In this document: positions 6,951-14,431 of the stretch, piece after piece | Numbering within the stretch: position 1 is the stretch's first letter | Layout of the letters: every line of letters starts with the position of its first letter | Origin: Bacteroidales bacterium | GTDB taxonomy: Bacteria; Bacteroidota; Bacteroidia; Bacteroidales; UBA7960 | Direction: 5' to 3' | DNA length: 14,431 nt | Assembly (NCBI GenBank): GCA_007132825.1 | Contig: SLNX01000176.1 | Span: forward strand, 1-14,431 | Program-made: the position numbers and the translations under genes | Notes under the pieces: generated by a model | What the model was told of the DNA's origin: nothing | Databases searched by the model: none | The model's input: only the letters and a program-made list of their open reading frames with translations

Positions 6951-7367
6951 TTATTTCTTTTTTTCTCCGGTTGCAGCGTTTGGATTTGTATGCTCTTTAT
7001 CCATTGAACAGGTTCCGGAGAATTTTGCGCCTGGCTCAATAGCCAGCTTATTTGTAATAATGTCACCAAGAAAGACAGAAGAAGCTTTTAGAGTCAATAG
7101 TTCTTTCACATCAGCTTTGCCGTTAACTTTACCGGAAAAATCTGCATTGACACAATAAATGTCACCTTCAACTACCCCGCTGTTTCCAATAACGATCTTT
7201 CCCTCCGATCGCATTTGGCCAATAACCTTTCCATCAATACGGATATCCCCTTTTGAGTCGATCTCACCTTTTATTACTGTTCCTGTTCCGACAAGATTAA
7301 TTGCGGTGTGATCTGTTTCTTTATGTTTCGTCATCTTTGGTGATTTATTTCGGTTAAACATTGACAA
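6951..7367 (-). CDS. Bactofilin (polymer-forming cytoskeletal protein)
   Basis: The 138-residue protein has a short basic N-terminal tail (1-21), a bactofilin beta-helix at about 22-118 and a disordered Lys-rich C-terminal tail (GEKKK). The core shows the repeated short strands and glycine turns of the family: INLVGTGTVIKGEIDSKGDI, RIDGKVIGQMRSEGKIVIG, GVVEGDIYC, ADFSGKVNGK, VFLGDIITNKLAIEPGAKFSG. Bactofilins polymerise without nucleotides into membrane-associated filaments that place cell-wall enzymes or other machines. It lies between porW and the atp genes, with its own promoter at 7391-7424. Whether it helps organise the secretion machine, the wall or the ATP synthase cannot be told from sequence. 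Confidence 0.93.
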   Translation of the reverse strand: MSMFNRNKSPKMTKHKETDHTAINLVGTGTVIKGEIDSKGDIRIDGKVIGQMRSEGKIVIGNSGVVEGDIYCVNADFSGKVNGKADVKELLTLKASSVFLGDIITNKLAIEPGAKFSGTCSMDKEHTNPNAATGEKKK

Positions 7368-7390
7368 TTAAATTGGTTAAAGAAGAGTCT

Positions 7391-7424
7391 GCAAAAGTAA
7401 GAAAAATACTTGCATCAGAGCAAA
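7391..7424 (-). promoter_or_regulatory. Promoter in the porW-bactofilin gap, driving bactofilin and the atp genes
   Basis: On the minus strand TTTG (7421-7424) and TACTTTTGC (7391-7399) are separated by 21 bases, a full match to the Bacteroidota TTTG / TAnnTTTG promoter. The -33 box sits directly after the porW stop codon (7427-7429). Transcription would start near 7384, about 17 bases before the bactofilin ATG. No comparable element was seen in the gaps between bactofilin and atpG, so this is the best candidate for the main atp promoter. Confidence 0.68.
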
Positions 7425-7426
7425 GT

Positions 7427-10042
7427 TTAAATGCCAAGGTAATAATGATCAAAGAATCTGCGGTAAGCTTCCAGTTCTTTTTCCTGGTAAAAAAGCGGAT
7501 AATTATCAACAGAAATCACAAATGCTTCCATTCGGCCAATCTCTTCTCCAGTTAAGGCATCAGACTCCATAAGTGATTGAAAATAATCCATAGCAAGCTC
7601 TTGGTTTGCGAAGTTTGTGATTGTAAGGAGCTGCTTCCCCTCTTCAAAATGGATATTACTCACTGACAACTCTTTTTCAGAGAATTTCTCATCGTGAAAA
7701 GCAGACAGCTTGGTGCTAATCTCATTTGGGTTTAGACGCCTGGTCTCCAGAACCATCACAAAGAAATGCACATCATCAGGTGAATACGAAAACGGCGATT
7801 CGATGTCCTCCCTTACGATCCTTCTGTTTGGCTCACCCGCTTCCGCTAAATCGGGTGGCAGATCGAGTGATGCAAGCAGTATGGCTGCGGGTTCATGGAT
7901 TGGAGTGTCATCAAACTGGTCCACCACCTGTTGCAGCTCATTTCTGAACAAGATCTTATCATCGGTTTTACCTATTGCCAATGCGTTGAGATAGGCGAAT
8001 TGAGCTCTTTCCCTCCGTGATGCATCCAGTGTATCCAGAGCCCTTAGGTTTCTGGTAATCACCTCATAGCGGCCGGCCAGAAAAGCATGGTAACTCTCGC
8101 TATACAAACGTGCAACCTGATTTTGTCTTTCACGCACCCTGTTGGCATAGTTGGGGTCTCCGATAATTTTTGCATACTCACTATCGGGATGCTGGGAGAG
8201 CAATCTGTTCTTTATTGTTTCTGCCATTGAGTGATCACCTCTTTCAAGATACATGTAGTAAAGGTAATAATAGCCATTCAGTGTAAGCGGAGAGTTGGGG
8301 AAATTATCAACAAGGCCATTGAAGCTTGCAATGGCATTATCCATATCCATGAGCTGGTCTTTGAACAACATCGCTTTGTTAAAATAGGCCTGTGATTGGC
8401 GATTGTTGGAGGCTTCCATCTGTTCCTCTGTGTTCGGGATGTTTCGCAGGTACGTTTCAACATCAAACTGATCCAGTTCCTCTTCCGGTTCCTCCTCCAT
8501 CTCATCAATAAAGTCCATGCCAAACCCATCAGCCATAATTTGTCTGTTGCTGATTCGCCACATGTCTTCTAGGGGTCTGTCGCCAAATTTGCTAAAGAAT
8601 TCTAACTCACCATTGGCCATTGCTGTAGAGTTGTAGAAATACCATCCTCTTTCCTGGTCTCCCATCCGGCGAGTATCGCGTGCCATCCGGGCTGCATCAC
8701 GCATAGCTGCCTGACGTTCTCTTTCTTCTTCCTGTTTTCGGCGCTCCTCTTCACGCAATTCTTGAATAATCTTATCAGCAACTGCTCGCTGTTCGGCCTC
8801 CGAAAGACCTGCAAGACGCTGCAAAGAGTCTTCATGTTCAATGATTCGGATCTGTTGTGTAAGTCTGGATAAAACCATTTGCCTTCTGCGGATATCTTCA
8901 AAATGTTCATACCCGGACGAAATATAGGTGATGGTACTGTCGTAATAATTTCCAGCCATCACATAGTCGGGCTCATCAAAGTAGATTTCTCCGAGACGAA
9001 GGAATGCCAATGCTTTTTGGAGGTCATTTTCTTCACTTGACTCATACGATTTTGTAAACAGGCGGATTGCCTCCTGTTTGTCGCCCTGACGCACGGCAAG
9101 CTGTGCGAGTGCATAATAGATCTGATCCCTGAATATCCTGTTCCGGTCGTCTGAAAGCATGTTCATCAGCTCATTCCTGATTCCGGCGCCACCTCCGATA
9201 TCAGGGTCATAAGCCATTGCCATACCTATCCTTGCCTGAAAGGCCATCTGGTAGTCAGGTCTCATATTCAGCACCCTGGCATATGTTTGCTGTGCACGTG
9301 CATAGTTTTCAGAGTGATGATACAATTGTGCCTGAATAAACGTATAACGTACCCTGTCGTGCCGGCGCTCAATGTAAGGGATCCCCTTTTCAAGCTGAGC
9401 AGCAGCCAAAGCATATTTATCCTGCCTCACAAAATGATCTGCATAAGTCAAACGAAATAATGCGGTGGTCTCAGGCGTCAGCAAGCCTTCATTATAGTCA
9501 TTCTCCAGGTCTTCAAGGACTCTCAGAGCCTGCGCATAACGCTCTTGCTGAAGATACGATTTGGCGACCCAAACCTTGGAATCATATCTGCGTTGCGTAT
9601 CGTAACGCCTTATTATGTATTCAAAAGTAAGGATTGCCAGGGTGTAATCTCTTTTAAAGAAATGGGATCTCGCTATCAGAAAATAAGACTCATCAATCCA
9701 TTTGTTATACTCAACACCCCTGATATCCATTGAGTGTCGCCGAATGACAAGGCTGGCCTTTTCGTAGGTAACTTCCATATTTGAACGCACCGTAGATGCA
9801 TCCTGCTCAGTTCCATAGCGAAAGATTGAGAGAATCTCTTCATAATTGTCGCTGTGGAGCTCTCCAAGACGTTTTACTCCTTCATTATAGCTTTCGCGGG
9901 CATTCCAGAAACCATTGTATTTGGCATTGATATTATGCCAGGTGCGGTTCACAAAGGAGTTCTTCTGGGTGGAACACCCAAAATGAAGGAAAACAGTGAA
10001 CAGAATAATCAGCAAACTACTGATCTTATATTTATGCCTCAT
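7427..10042 (-). CDS. porW: PorW/SprE-type type IX secretion lipoprotein with TPR repeats
   Basis: An 871-residue lipoprotein. The signal peptide (about 1-22) ends in a lipobox with Cys23 (LHFGCST). Residues about 25-70 (SFVNRTWHNINAKYNGFWNA, ARESYNEGVKRL) are the characteristic start of the PorW/SprE family. TPR-type helix pairs fill about 95-380 (for example DYTLAILTFEYIIRRYD, NYARAQQTYARVLNMRPDYQ). A highly charged helix at about 400-460 (QELREEERRKQEEERERQAA) looks like a coiled coil, more TPR-like helices lie at 545-720, and a conserved C-terminal domain ends in FVISVDNYPLFYQEKELEAY. PorW in Porphyromonas gingivalis and SprE in Flavobacterium johnsoniae are needed for type IX secretion and, in gliders, motility; PorW links the outer-membrane complex to the motor part. 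No other secretion genes are in the window. It is the first gene of the minus-strand block. Confidence 0.9.
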   Translation of the reverse strand: MRHKYKISSLLIILFTVFLHFGCSTQKNSFVNRTWHNINAKYNGFWNARESYNEGVKRLGELHSDNYEEILSIFRYGTEQDASTVRSNMEVTYEKASLVIRRHSMDIRGVEYNKWIDESYFLIARSHFFKRDYTLAILTFEYIIRRYDTQRRYDSKVWVAKSYLQQERYAQALRVLEDLENDYNEGLLTPETTALFRLTYADHFVRQDKYALAAAQLEKGIPYIERRHDRVRYTFIQAQLYHHSENYARAQQTYARVLNMRPDYQMAFQARIGMAMAYDPDIGGGAGIRNELMNMLSDDRNRIFRDQIYYALAQLAVRQGDKQEAIRLFTKSYESSEENDLQKALAFLRLGEIYFDEPDYVMAGNYYDSTITYISSGYEHFEDIRRRQMVLSRLTQQIRIIEHEDSLQRLAGLSEAEQRAVADKIIQELREEERRKQEEERERQAAMRDAARMARDTRRMGDQERGWYFYNSTAMANGELEFFSKFGDRPLEDMWRISNRQIMADGFGMDFIDEMEEEPEEELDQFDVETYLRNIPNTEEQMEASNNRQSQAYFNKAMLFKDQLMDMDNAIASFNGLVDNFPNSPLTLNGYYYLYYMYLERGDHSMAETIKNRLLSQHPDSEYAKIIGDPNYANRVRERQNQVARLYSESYHAFLAGRYEVITRNLRALDTLDASRRERAQFAYLNALAIGKTDDKILFRNELQQVVDQFDDTPIHEPAAILLASLDLPPDLAEAGEPNRRIVREDIESPFSYSPDDVHFFVMVLETRRLNPNEISTKLSAFHDEKFSEKELSVSNIHFEEGKQLLTITNFANQELAMDYFQSLMESDALTGEEIGRMEAFVISVDNYPLFYQEKELEAYRRFFDHYYLGI

Positions 10043-10062
10043 AAAATGCGTCTTTCTGACTC

Positions 10063-10071
10063 ACAAATATA
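10063..10071 (-). promoter_or_regulatory. Promoter -7 element for porW
   Basis: The minus strand reads TATATTTGT, a perfect TAnnTTTG, 21 bases before the porW ATG at 10042. The expected start of transcription is about 10056-10058, giving a leader of about 15 bases. No TTTG is seen at the -33 position, where the strand is AT-rich. Confidence 0.6.
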
Positions 10072-10155
10072 ACTCCCATTTTTAAATATTATTATGAGAA
10101 GCAGTCTATGTTTATAAAAATTTTAAATTTGGAAAGCGGTCATCTTTAAAATATG

Positions 10156-10164
10156 TACTTTTAC
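10156..10164 (+). promoter_or_regulatory. Promoter -7 element for the M23 peptidase-dxr genes
   Basis: The bases read TACTTTTAC, one mismatch from TAnnTTTG(C), about 25 bases before the ATG at 10189. A TTTG at 10128-10131 could be the -33 box, with a slightly long spacer of 24 bases. Together with the porW promoter it makes 10043-10188 a divergent promoter region. Confidence 0.5.
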
Positions 10165-10188
10165 GCCAAAATACCATAAAGCATTGGT

Positions 10189-11067
10189 ATGGATAAAGAA
10201 CAAAAAGATACCGGTTTTTTTAAGAAGCTCCACCACAAGTACCGTCTGGTAATCATGAATAATGAGACACTGGAGGAGAAACTAAATATTCGCCTGACCC
10301 GTTTCAACGTGTTTCTGGCATTCGGTACCGTATTTTTCCTGCTCATTGTTGGCACAATTTACTTTATTGCTTTCACACCCCTGAGGGAATACATCCCCGG
10401 ATATGCTGATTTCAATACACGCCAGGTCCTTCGTGAGTTAACCATGAGAGCAGACTCATTGGAAAAAGATCTGCGTCAAAAGGATCTTTTCATTATGAAC
10501 ATAAGGAATATTGTTGAAGGGCGTGATCTTATCGAAGAGATTCCTGATACGGTGAGCGACCCGGACGCCTTCCTGATTGGTGAACTTCCCAGGTCAAGAG
10601 AAGATTCTTTGCTGCGTGCAGAAATGGAAATGGTCGCAGAATTGGAAAACACATACTGGAGAGGCAACGAGCAAACATTATTAGGAACCCCTGACCACTT
10701 TTCCTTCTACCCCCCTATTTCCGGCATGATCTCAAGCCACTTTAATCCGTTGAAAAGCCATTTTGGAGTTGATGTGGTTGCCGACCACGATGAAATCATC
10801 AAAGCAACACTGGATGGGGTGGTCATTTTGTCAGCATGGACAGCAGAGACAGGTTACACCATTGGCATTCAACACGCTCATAATATCATTTCGATTTACA
10901 AACATAACAGCCAGCTGCTGAAGGAACAAGGAAGCTTTGTGGAAGCCGGTGAACCAATTGCCATAATTGGCGACACGGGATTATTCTCCACGGGAACACA
11001 TTTGCACTTTGAGCTATGGTTCAATGGTATCCCGGTTAATCCCGCCGATTATATTTCGTTTCAATAG
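10189..11067 (+). CDS. Membrane-anchored M23 (LytM-type) metallopeptidase
   Basis: A 292-residue protein with a basic cytoplasmic N-terminus (about 1-38), one membrane helix at about 39-62 and a short predicted coiled coil (about 78-110), followed by a periplasmic LytM domain at about 175-292. The zinc ligands are all visible: H191 and D195 in SHFGVDV, and H273 in GTHLHFEL (H271 is the partner His). H239 in YKHNSQ is the usual second catalytic histidine. An intact site suggests a real endopeptidase that cleaves peptidoglycan cross-links, rather than a degenerate activator such as EnvC. The stop is one base before the dxr ATG, so the two genes are very likely co-transcribed and translationally coupled. 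The start MDKEQKDTGFF follows a promoter at 10156. Confidence 0.9.
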   Translation: MDKEQKDTGFFKKLHHKYRLVIMNNETLEEKLNIRLTRFNVFLAFGTVFFLLIVGTIYFIAFTPLREYIPGYADFNTRQVLRELTMRADSLEKDLRQKDLFIMNIRNIVEGRDLIEEIPDTVSDPDAFLIGELPRSREDSLLRAEMEMVAELENTYWRGNEQTLLGTPDHFSFYPPISGMISSHFNPLKSHFGVDVVADHDEIIKATLDGVVILSAWTAETGYTIGIQHAHNIISIYKHNSQLLKEQGSFVEAGEPIAIIGDTGLFSTGTHLHFELWFNGIPVNPADYISFQ

Positions 11068-11068
11068 C

Positions 11069-12247
11069 ATGTCTAGCAGCAAACAGATAGCTATCATAGG
11101 ATCAACAGGCTCTGTTGGCAAACAAGCTTTGGATGTGGTGCGTGCCAACCGCGACAGATTCAGGGTGAATCTGCTTTCCGCCCATAATAATGCTGACCTG
11201 CTGTTGCAACAGGCAATTGAGTTTAAACCACAAGCCATCATTATCGGAAACGAAAGCAAGACCAACTGTTTAAAAAAAAAGCTAAGCAACGTTCCTGTTA
11301 GGGTATTTGGTGGCATGGATTACCTGGATCGTTTGACATCCATTGCCGGTTTTGACCTTTTAGTAAATGCTTTAACCGGTATTAGTGGTCTGCGTCCGAG
11401 CCTTCACGCGATCAGGCATGGCAAAAACATCGCAATGGCAAATAAGGAATCGATGGTTGCAGGGGGGGAACTGATAATGGATGCCGCCCGTTATCACAAT
11501 ACTACCGTTATTCCGGTTGACTCCGAGCATTCTGCGATCTTTCAATGCCTGCGAGGGGAATCACTCAAAGCGATTAAATCAATCTTCCTGACTGCCAGCG
11601 GTGGTCCATTCTGGGGTAAGAAGCAAGAAGAGCTCAACCATGTAACGGTTGAGGAAGCCTTAAATCATCCCAACTGGGTAATGGGTGACAAGATCAGCAT
11701 TGACTCAGCTACACTTGCCAACAAAGGATTGGAGGCAATAGCCGCACAATGGTATTTTGATGTTAAGCCTGAGCAGATCAACATCATCCAGCATCCACAG
11801 TCAATCATACATTCAATGGTTCAGTTTGCCGATGGGAGTCTGAAAGCACAGATGGCAGCACCAGACATGCGCATTCCGATTCATTATGCATTGCATTACC
11901 CTGAAAGACAACCTGCAGAAACACCTGTTCCTGACTTCTCAGGAGGAATCAGCCTGAGTTTTGAAGATGTCGATATCAACAATTATCCCGACCTGATGCT
12001 CGCCCTGGACGCGATGAAAGCAGGAGGAAACATACCGGCAGCCTATAATGCAGCAAACGAAACAGCAGTCAATGCCTTTCTGAATAACAAAATCTCCTTT
12101 ACACAGATTTCTGAAATAGGTAAAAATGTGTTGAAAAAGATCACCATGATCGCCAACCCCAGTCTCAGACAAATCCTCGAAACCGACATTGCCAGCCGGG
12201 TCATTGCTGATGATTGTATCAAAACAATTCAGGGCTTTAACCGTTAA
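11069..12247 (+). CDS. dxr: 1-deoxy-D-xylulose 5-phosphate reductoisomerase
   Basis: The second step of the non-mevalonate isoprenoid pathway: it rearranges and reduces DXP to 2-C-methyl-D-erythritol 4-phosphate with NADPH in the cytoplasm. The protein is 392 residues (E. coli 398). The NADPH-binding loop is IGSTGSVGKQ at 10-19. NKESMVAGGELI lies at 125-136. The metal ligands are D151 and E153 in PVDSEHSA and E222 in SATLANKGLE. H200 is in NHPNW, with the flexible-loop W203 and M205 following. All catalytic residues are present. The frame is open further upstream inside the M23 gene, but family homology begins at MSSSKQIAIIG, so 11069 is the start. A run of nine A lies at 11272-11280 (LKKKL). 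Confidence 0.97.
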   Translation: MSSSKQIAIIGSTGSVGKQALDVVRANRDRFRVNLLSAHNNADLLLQQAIEFKPQAIIIGNESKTNCLKKKLSNVPVRVFGGMDYLDRLTSIAGFDLLVNALTGISGLRPSLHAIRHGKNIAMANKESMVAGGELIMDAARYHNTTVIPVDSEHSAIFQCLRGESLKAIKSIFLTASGGPFWGKKQEELNHVTVEEALNHPNWVMGDKISIDSATLANKGLEAIAAQWYFDVKPEQINIIQHPQSIIHSMVQFADGSLKAQMAAPDMRIPIHYALHYPERQPAETPVPDFSGGISLSFEDVDINNYPDLMLALDAMKAGGNIPAAYNAANETAVNAFLNNKISFTQISEIGKNVLKKITMIANPSLRQILETDIASRVIADDCIKTIQGFNR

Positions 12248-12284
12248 GAGAATAACAGGTATGCATTCATACGGGAATATTGTA

Positions 12285-12293
12285 TATTTTTGC
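12285..12293 (+). promoter_or_regulatory. Promoter -7 element for rseP-rnz
   Basis: The bases read TATTTTTGC, a perfect TAnnTTTGC, in the 138-base gap after dxr. No clear -33 TTTG is present. Transcription would begin near 12298, giving a leader of about 85 bases before rseP. That leader contains an ATG at 12307 opening a 20-codon frame. Confidence 0.6.
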
Positions 12294-12385
12294 AGTCCTT
12301 AAAAAAAATGCAAAACCCGGGGATAAGGATTATAGCATCAAAATCCGGAGATTGCCGAAGTTCTAAATAAATCATTCATAACAAA

Positions 12386-13708
12386 ATGGAAATCCTGATA
12401 AAAACCCTCCAATTTTTTCTGAGTCTGTCCATCCTCATCATCATACACGAATACGGTCACTTTATGTTTGCCCGCTTGTTCAATATCAGGGTTGAGAAAT
12501 TTTACCTGTTTTTCAACCCTTGGTTTTCATTGTTTAAAATCAAAAGGGGTGAAACCGTTTATGGTATGGGTTGGTTGCCTCTTGGTGGATATGTGAAAAT
12601 CTCGGGCATGATTGATGAATCGATGGACAAGGAACAGATGAAACAACCGCCCAAACCTTACGAGTTTCGCTCCAAGCCCGCCTGGCAGCGACTTCTTGTG
12701 ATGGTTGGCGGCGTGCTCTTCAATGTTCTGCTGGCCGCCCTGATCTATGTGTTTATGCTGTTTATAAGTGGTGAAAGGCATATGCCCGTGGAAAATCTGA
12801 AATATGGTATCGTTGCCGAACCGCTCGGACAAGAGCTCGGCCTGCAGACCGGAGATCACATCATCGCTTTGAATGGCGAAAAACCAGGTTATTTCATGTC
12901 GATGATTCGCGATTTTGCAAGGGGTGATGTTCAGGAGGTTACAGTGCTACGCGATGGTGAAATTGTTCAGTTGCCTGTCCCGGAAGATTTTTTTGGAAAA
13001 ATCATTTCAGGCAGGGGCAGCAGTTTTGTTTCTGTAAGATTTCCTTTTATTGTCCAGGACTTTCTGCCAGATTCCCCTGCACGGCAGGCGGGCGTAAAAC
13101 CGGGCGACCGGATTGTGGGTATTGGCGGGATCGAAACCCCGTTTTTTACCGAATTTGCAACCACCATTGGAGATTTTGCAGGTCAGGAGACCACTCTGCT
13201 GGTTGAACGTGACGGAAAACGCATTGAAATGGACATTACAGTGGCAGAAGAAGGAAGAATAGGTGCATACCTGAAAGACCCTTCCGAGATATTTGAAACA
13301 GAAATAAAAAGCTATTCCTTTTTTGAAGCCATCCCGGCTGGCATCTCCAAAGCCTATACCACCACAAGGGATTATTTCCGTGACCTGGGACTGCTTTTCA
13401 GACCAGAAGTGAGTGCCCGCGACAGCCTCGGAGGATTCATCACCATTGGCAGCATCTTTTCCCCCACCTGGGATTGGGCCCATTTCTGGACTATGACCGC
13501 CTTCCTTTCTATCATCCTTGCCGTAATGAACATCCTGCCTATTCCGGCCCTTGATGGCGGACATGTGATGTTTCTGATGTATGAGATCATCACCGGCAGG
13601 AAACCACCGGAAAAATTTATGGAATACGCCCAGATAATTGGTATGGCACTCTTGTTGACATTGATTCTGTTTGTGAACCTTAATGATGTTCTCCGACTTT
13701 TCCGATAA
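12386..13708 (+). CDS. rseP: RseP-type site-2 intramembrane zinc metalloprotease
   Basis: A 440-residue member of peptidase family M50B (E. coli RseP is 450). The zinc-binding motif is H21-E22-x-x-H25 in IIHEYGHFMFA inside the first membrane helix. The third ligand is D390 in MNILPIPALDGGH in a late helix. YGMGWLPLGGYVKISGM is the conserved membrane-reentrant loop region, and GGVLFNVLLA carries the GxxxN motif of the second helix (about 105-128). Two PDZ domains follow in the periplasm at about 135-200 and 215-285 (SPARQAGVKPGDRIVGIGG). The last helix is about 413-432. The family cleaves anti-sigma factors and clears leftover signal peptides; no anti-sigma gene is near, so the substrates here are unknown. 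It is followed after 10 bases by rnz. Confidence 0.96.
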   Translation: MEILIKTLQFFLSLSILIIIHEYGHFMFARLFNIRVEKFYLFFNPWFSLFKIKRGETVYGMGWLPLGGYVKISGMIDESMDKEQMKQPPKPYEFRSKPAWQRLLVMVGGVLFNVLLAALIYVFMLFISGERHMPVENLKYGIVAEPLGQELGLQTGDHIIALNGEKPGYFMSMIRDFARGDVQEVTVLRDGEIVQLPVPEDFFGKIISGRGSSFVSVRFPFIVQDFLPDSPARQAGVKPGDRIVGIGGIETPFFTEFATTIGDFAGQETTLLVERDGKRIEMDITVAEEGRIGAYLKDPSEIFETEIKSYSFFEAIPAGISKAYTTTRDYFRDLGLLFRPEVSARDSLGGFITIGSIFSPTWDWAHFWTMTAFLSIILAVMNILPIPALDGGHVMFLMYEIITGRKPPEKFMEYAQIIGMALLLTLILFVNLNDVLRLFR

Positions 13709-13718
13709 GAATTAAACC

Positions 13719-14431
13719 ATGGGTGAATTGTTTCAAATCAAAATCCTTGGAGCTTCGGCAGCCGTGCCCACATCACTCCGTCACACAACTACCCAGGTTT
13801 TGCAATACAGGAATAAGTGGTTTTTGCTCGATTGTGCTGAAGGTGCCCAAATGCAAATACGTCGCCATAAGGTGCCGTTGATGAAGATCAACCACATATT
13901 TATCAGTCATTTGCACGGGGATCATTACCTCGGCCTTCCGGGCCTGCTATTTACAAAACACCTGCTGGGCAGAACCAAAAAGCTACACGTTTATTCACCT
14001 CCCGGACTAAGAGAGATCATTGAGCTTCAATACAAAATATCCGAACTTAAACCCTCCTTCGATATCGAATACCACGAAATCGAGAAAGGAAACTCTTTGA
14101 TCTTTGAGGATCAGGATTTGAAAGTCCTCACCTTGCAAATGAAGCACCGGATACCAACCTTTGGATTTCTTTTTGTTGAAAAAGAAAAGGAAAGAAACAT
14201 CATAAAAAGAAAAATTTCCAAATACGATATCCCTGTAGAGGTAATCCCCCAGATAAAAAAAGGAGCGGACTTCTTAACGGAACAGGGGACAGTTGTACCA
14301 AACAGTGAGCTTACTTTACCTCCCCCGCCCACACGAAAATATGCATTCTGTTCCGATACAGCCTACACCGAAGAATTTCTGGATCAGATCAGGGGAGTTG
14401 ATCTGTTATATCATGAGGCAACCTTTCTGCA
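13719..14431 (+). CDS. rnz: Ribonuclease Z (5' part, 3' end outside window)
   Basis: The frame opens at the ATG at 13719 and remains open to the window end, giving 237 residues of a protein that is usually about 305. It is a metallo-beta-lactamase-fold nuclease that trims tRNA 3' ends. The opening KILGASAAVPTSLRHTTTQV is typical of bacterial RNase Z. The metal motif HLHGDH is at 64-69 (H64, H66, D68, H69), followed by GLPGLL. H143 lies in MKHRIPTFGF, D213 in AFCSDTAYTEEFL, and YHEATF at 231-236 is the conserved block near the cut-off. The region at 150-200 includes the basic segment expected near the tRNA-binding exosite. The final histidine ligand lies beyond the window. It sits 10 bases after rseP and is probably co-transcribed with it. 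Confidence 0.95.
   Translation, partial: MGELFQIKILGASAAVPTSLRHTTTQVLQYRNKWFLLDCAEGAQMQIRRHKVPLMKINHIFISHLHGDHYLGLPGLLFTKHLLGRTKKLHVYSPPGLREIIELQYKISELKPSFDIEYHEIEKGNSLIFEDQDLKVLTLQMKHRIPTFGFLFVEKEKERNIIKRKISKYDIPVEVIPQIKKGADFLTEQGTVVPNSELTLPPPPTRKYAFCSDTAYTEEFLDQIRGVDLLYHEATFL

Noticed and set aside
6833..7069. A 78-codon minus-strand frame across the bactofilin/AtpI-like junction, considered as a missing AtpZ
   Set aside because: It overlaps both genes in another frame, lacks the two membrane helices of AtpZ and has a composition typical of out-of-frame translation.
10967..11068. N-terminal extension of Dxr into the M23 gene
   Set aside because: The extension is out-of-frame M23 coding sequence; normal Dxr length and homology begin at 11069.
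1..14431. CRISPR arrays, mobile elements, defence genes or a new accessory system
   Set aside because: No spaced direct repeats, transposase, integrase, nuclease-helicase or toxin-antitoxin pair was found; nearly all of the window is covered by recognised core genes.

Overview
The window is a stretch of ordinary core genome from a member of the Bacteroidota, most likely Bacteroidales or a close relative. The evidence is a PorW/SprE-type type IX secretion lipoprotein, the order porW - bactofilin - small membrane protein - atpB-E-F-H-A-G, a long atpB with a periplasmic N-terminal domain, and Bacteroidota-style promoters (TAnnTTTG) with almost no Shine-Dalgarno sequences. I saw no tRNA or rRNA gene, CRISPR array, insertion sequence, integrase or phage gene.

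Layout. Positions 1-218 (minus) hold the 5' part of a small cupin-fold protein whose 3' end lies outside the window. It diverges from an XdhC/CoxI-family molybdenum-cofactor insertion factor at 446-1396 (plus). From 1412 to 10042 everything is on the minus strand. Read in transcription order this is porW (871-aa TPR lipoprotein), a bactofilin, a 129-aa four-helix AtpI-like membrane protein, then the ATP synthase genes atpB (a), atpE (c), atpF (b), atpH (delta), atpA (alpha) and atpG (gamma). The beta and epsilon genes (atpD, atpC) are not here, so the ATP synthase is encoded in at least two places.

From 10189 everything is on the plus strand. A membrane-anchored M23 (LytM) peptidase is followed after one base by dxr (isoprenoid precursor synthesis). 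Then comes rseP (site-2 protease) with its own promoter, and after 10 bases rnz (ribonuclease Z), cut off by the window end. The 146-bp gap between porW and the M23 gene is a divergent promoter region.

How the genes fit together. The minus-strand cluster makes the proton-translocating FO sector and half of F1, next to a cytoskeletal scaffold protein and a subunit of a secretion machine that runs on the proton gradient. The plus-strand genes serve the cell envelope (peptidoglycan editing, isoprenoid lipid precursors, intramembrane proteolysis) and tRNA 3' processing. The c-subunit sequence fits a proton- rather than sodium-driven enzyme.

I found no convincing undescribed system. The points most worth a second look are a lysine (K343) in subunit a at the place of E. 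coli His245 in the proton channel, the periplasmic domain of AtpB, the absence of an AtpZ-type gene, the linkage of porW and bactofilin to the atp genes with an internal promoter, and a possible 20-codon leader ORF before rseP.
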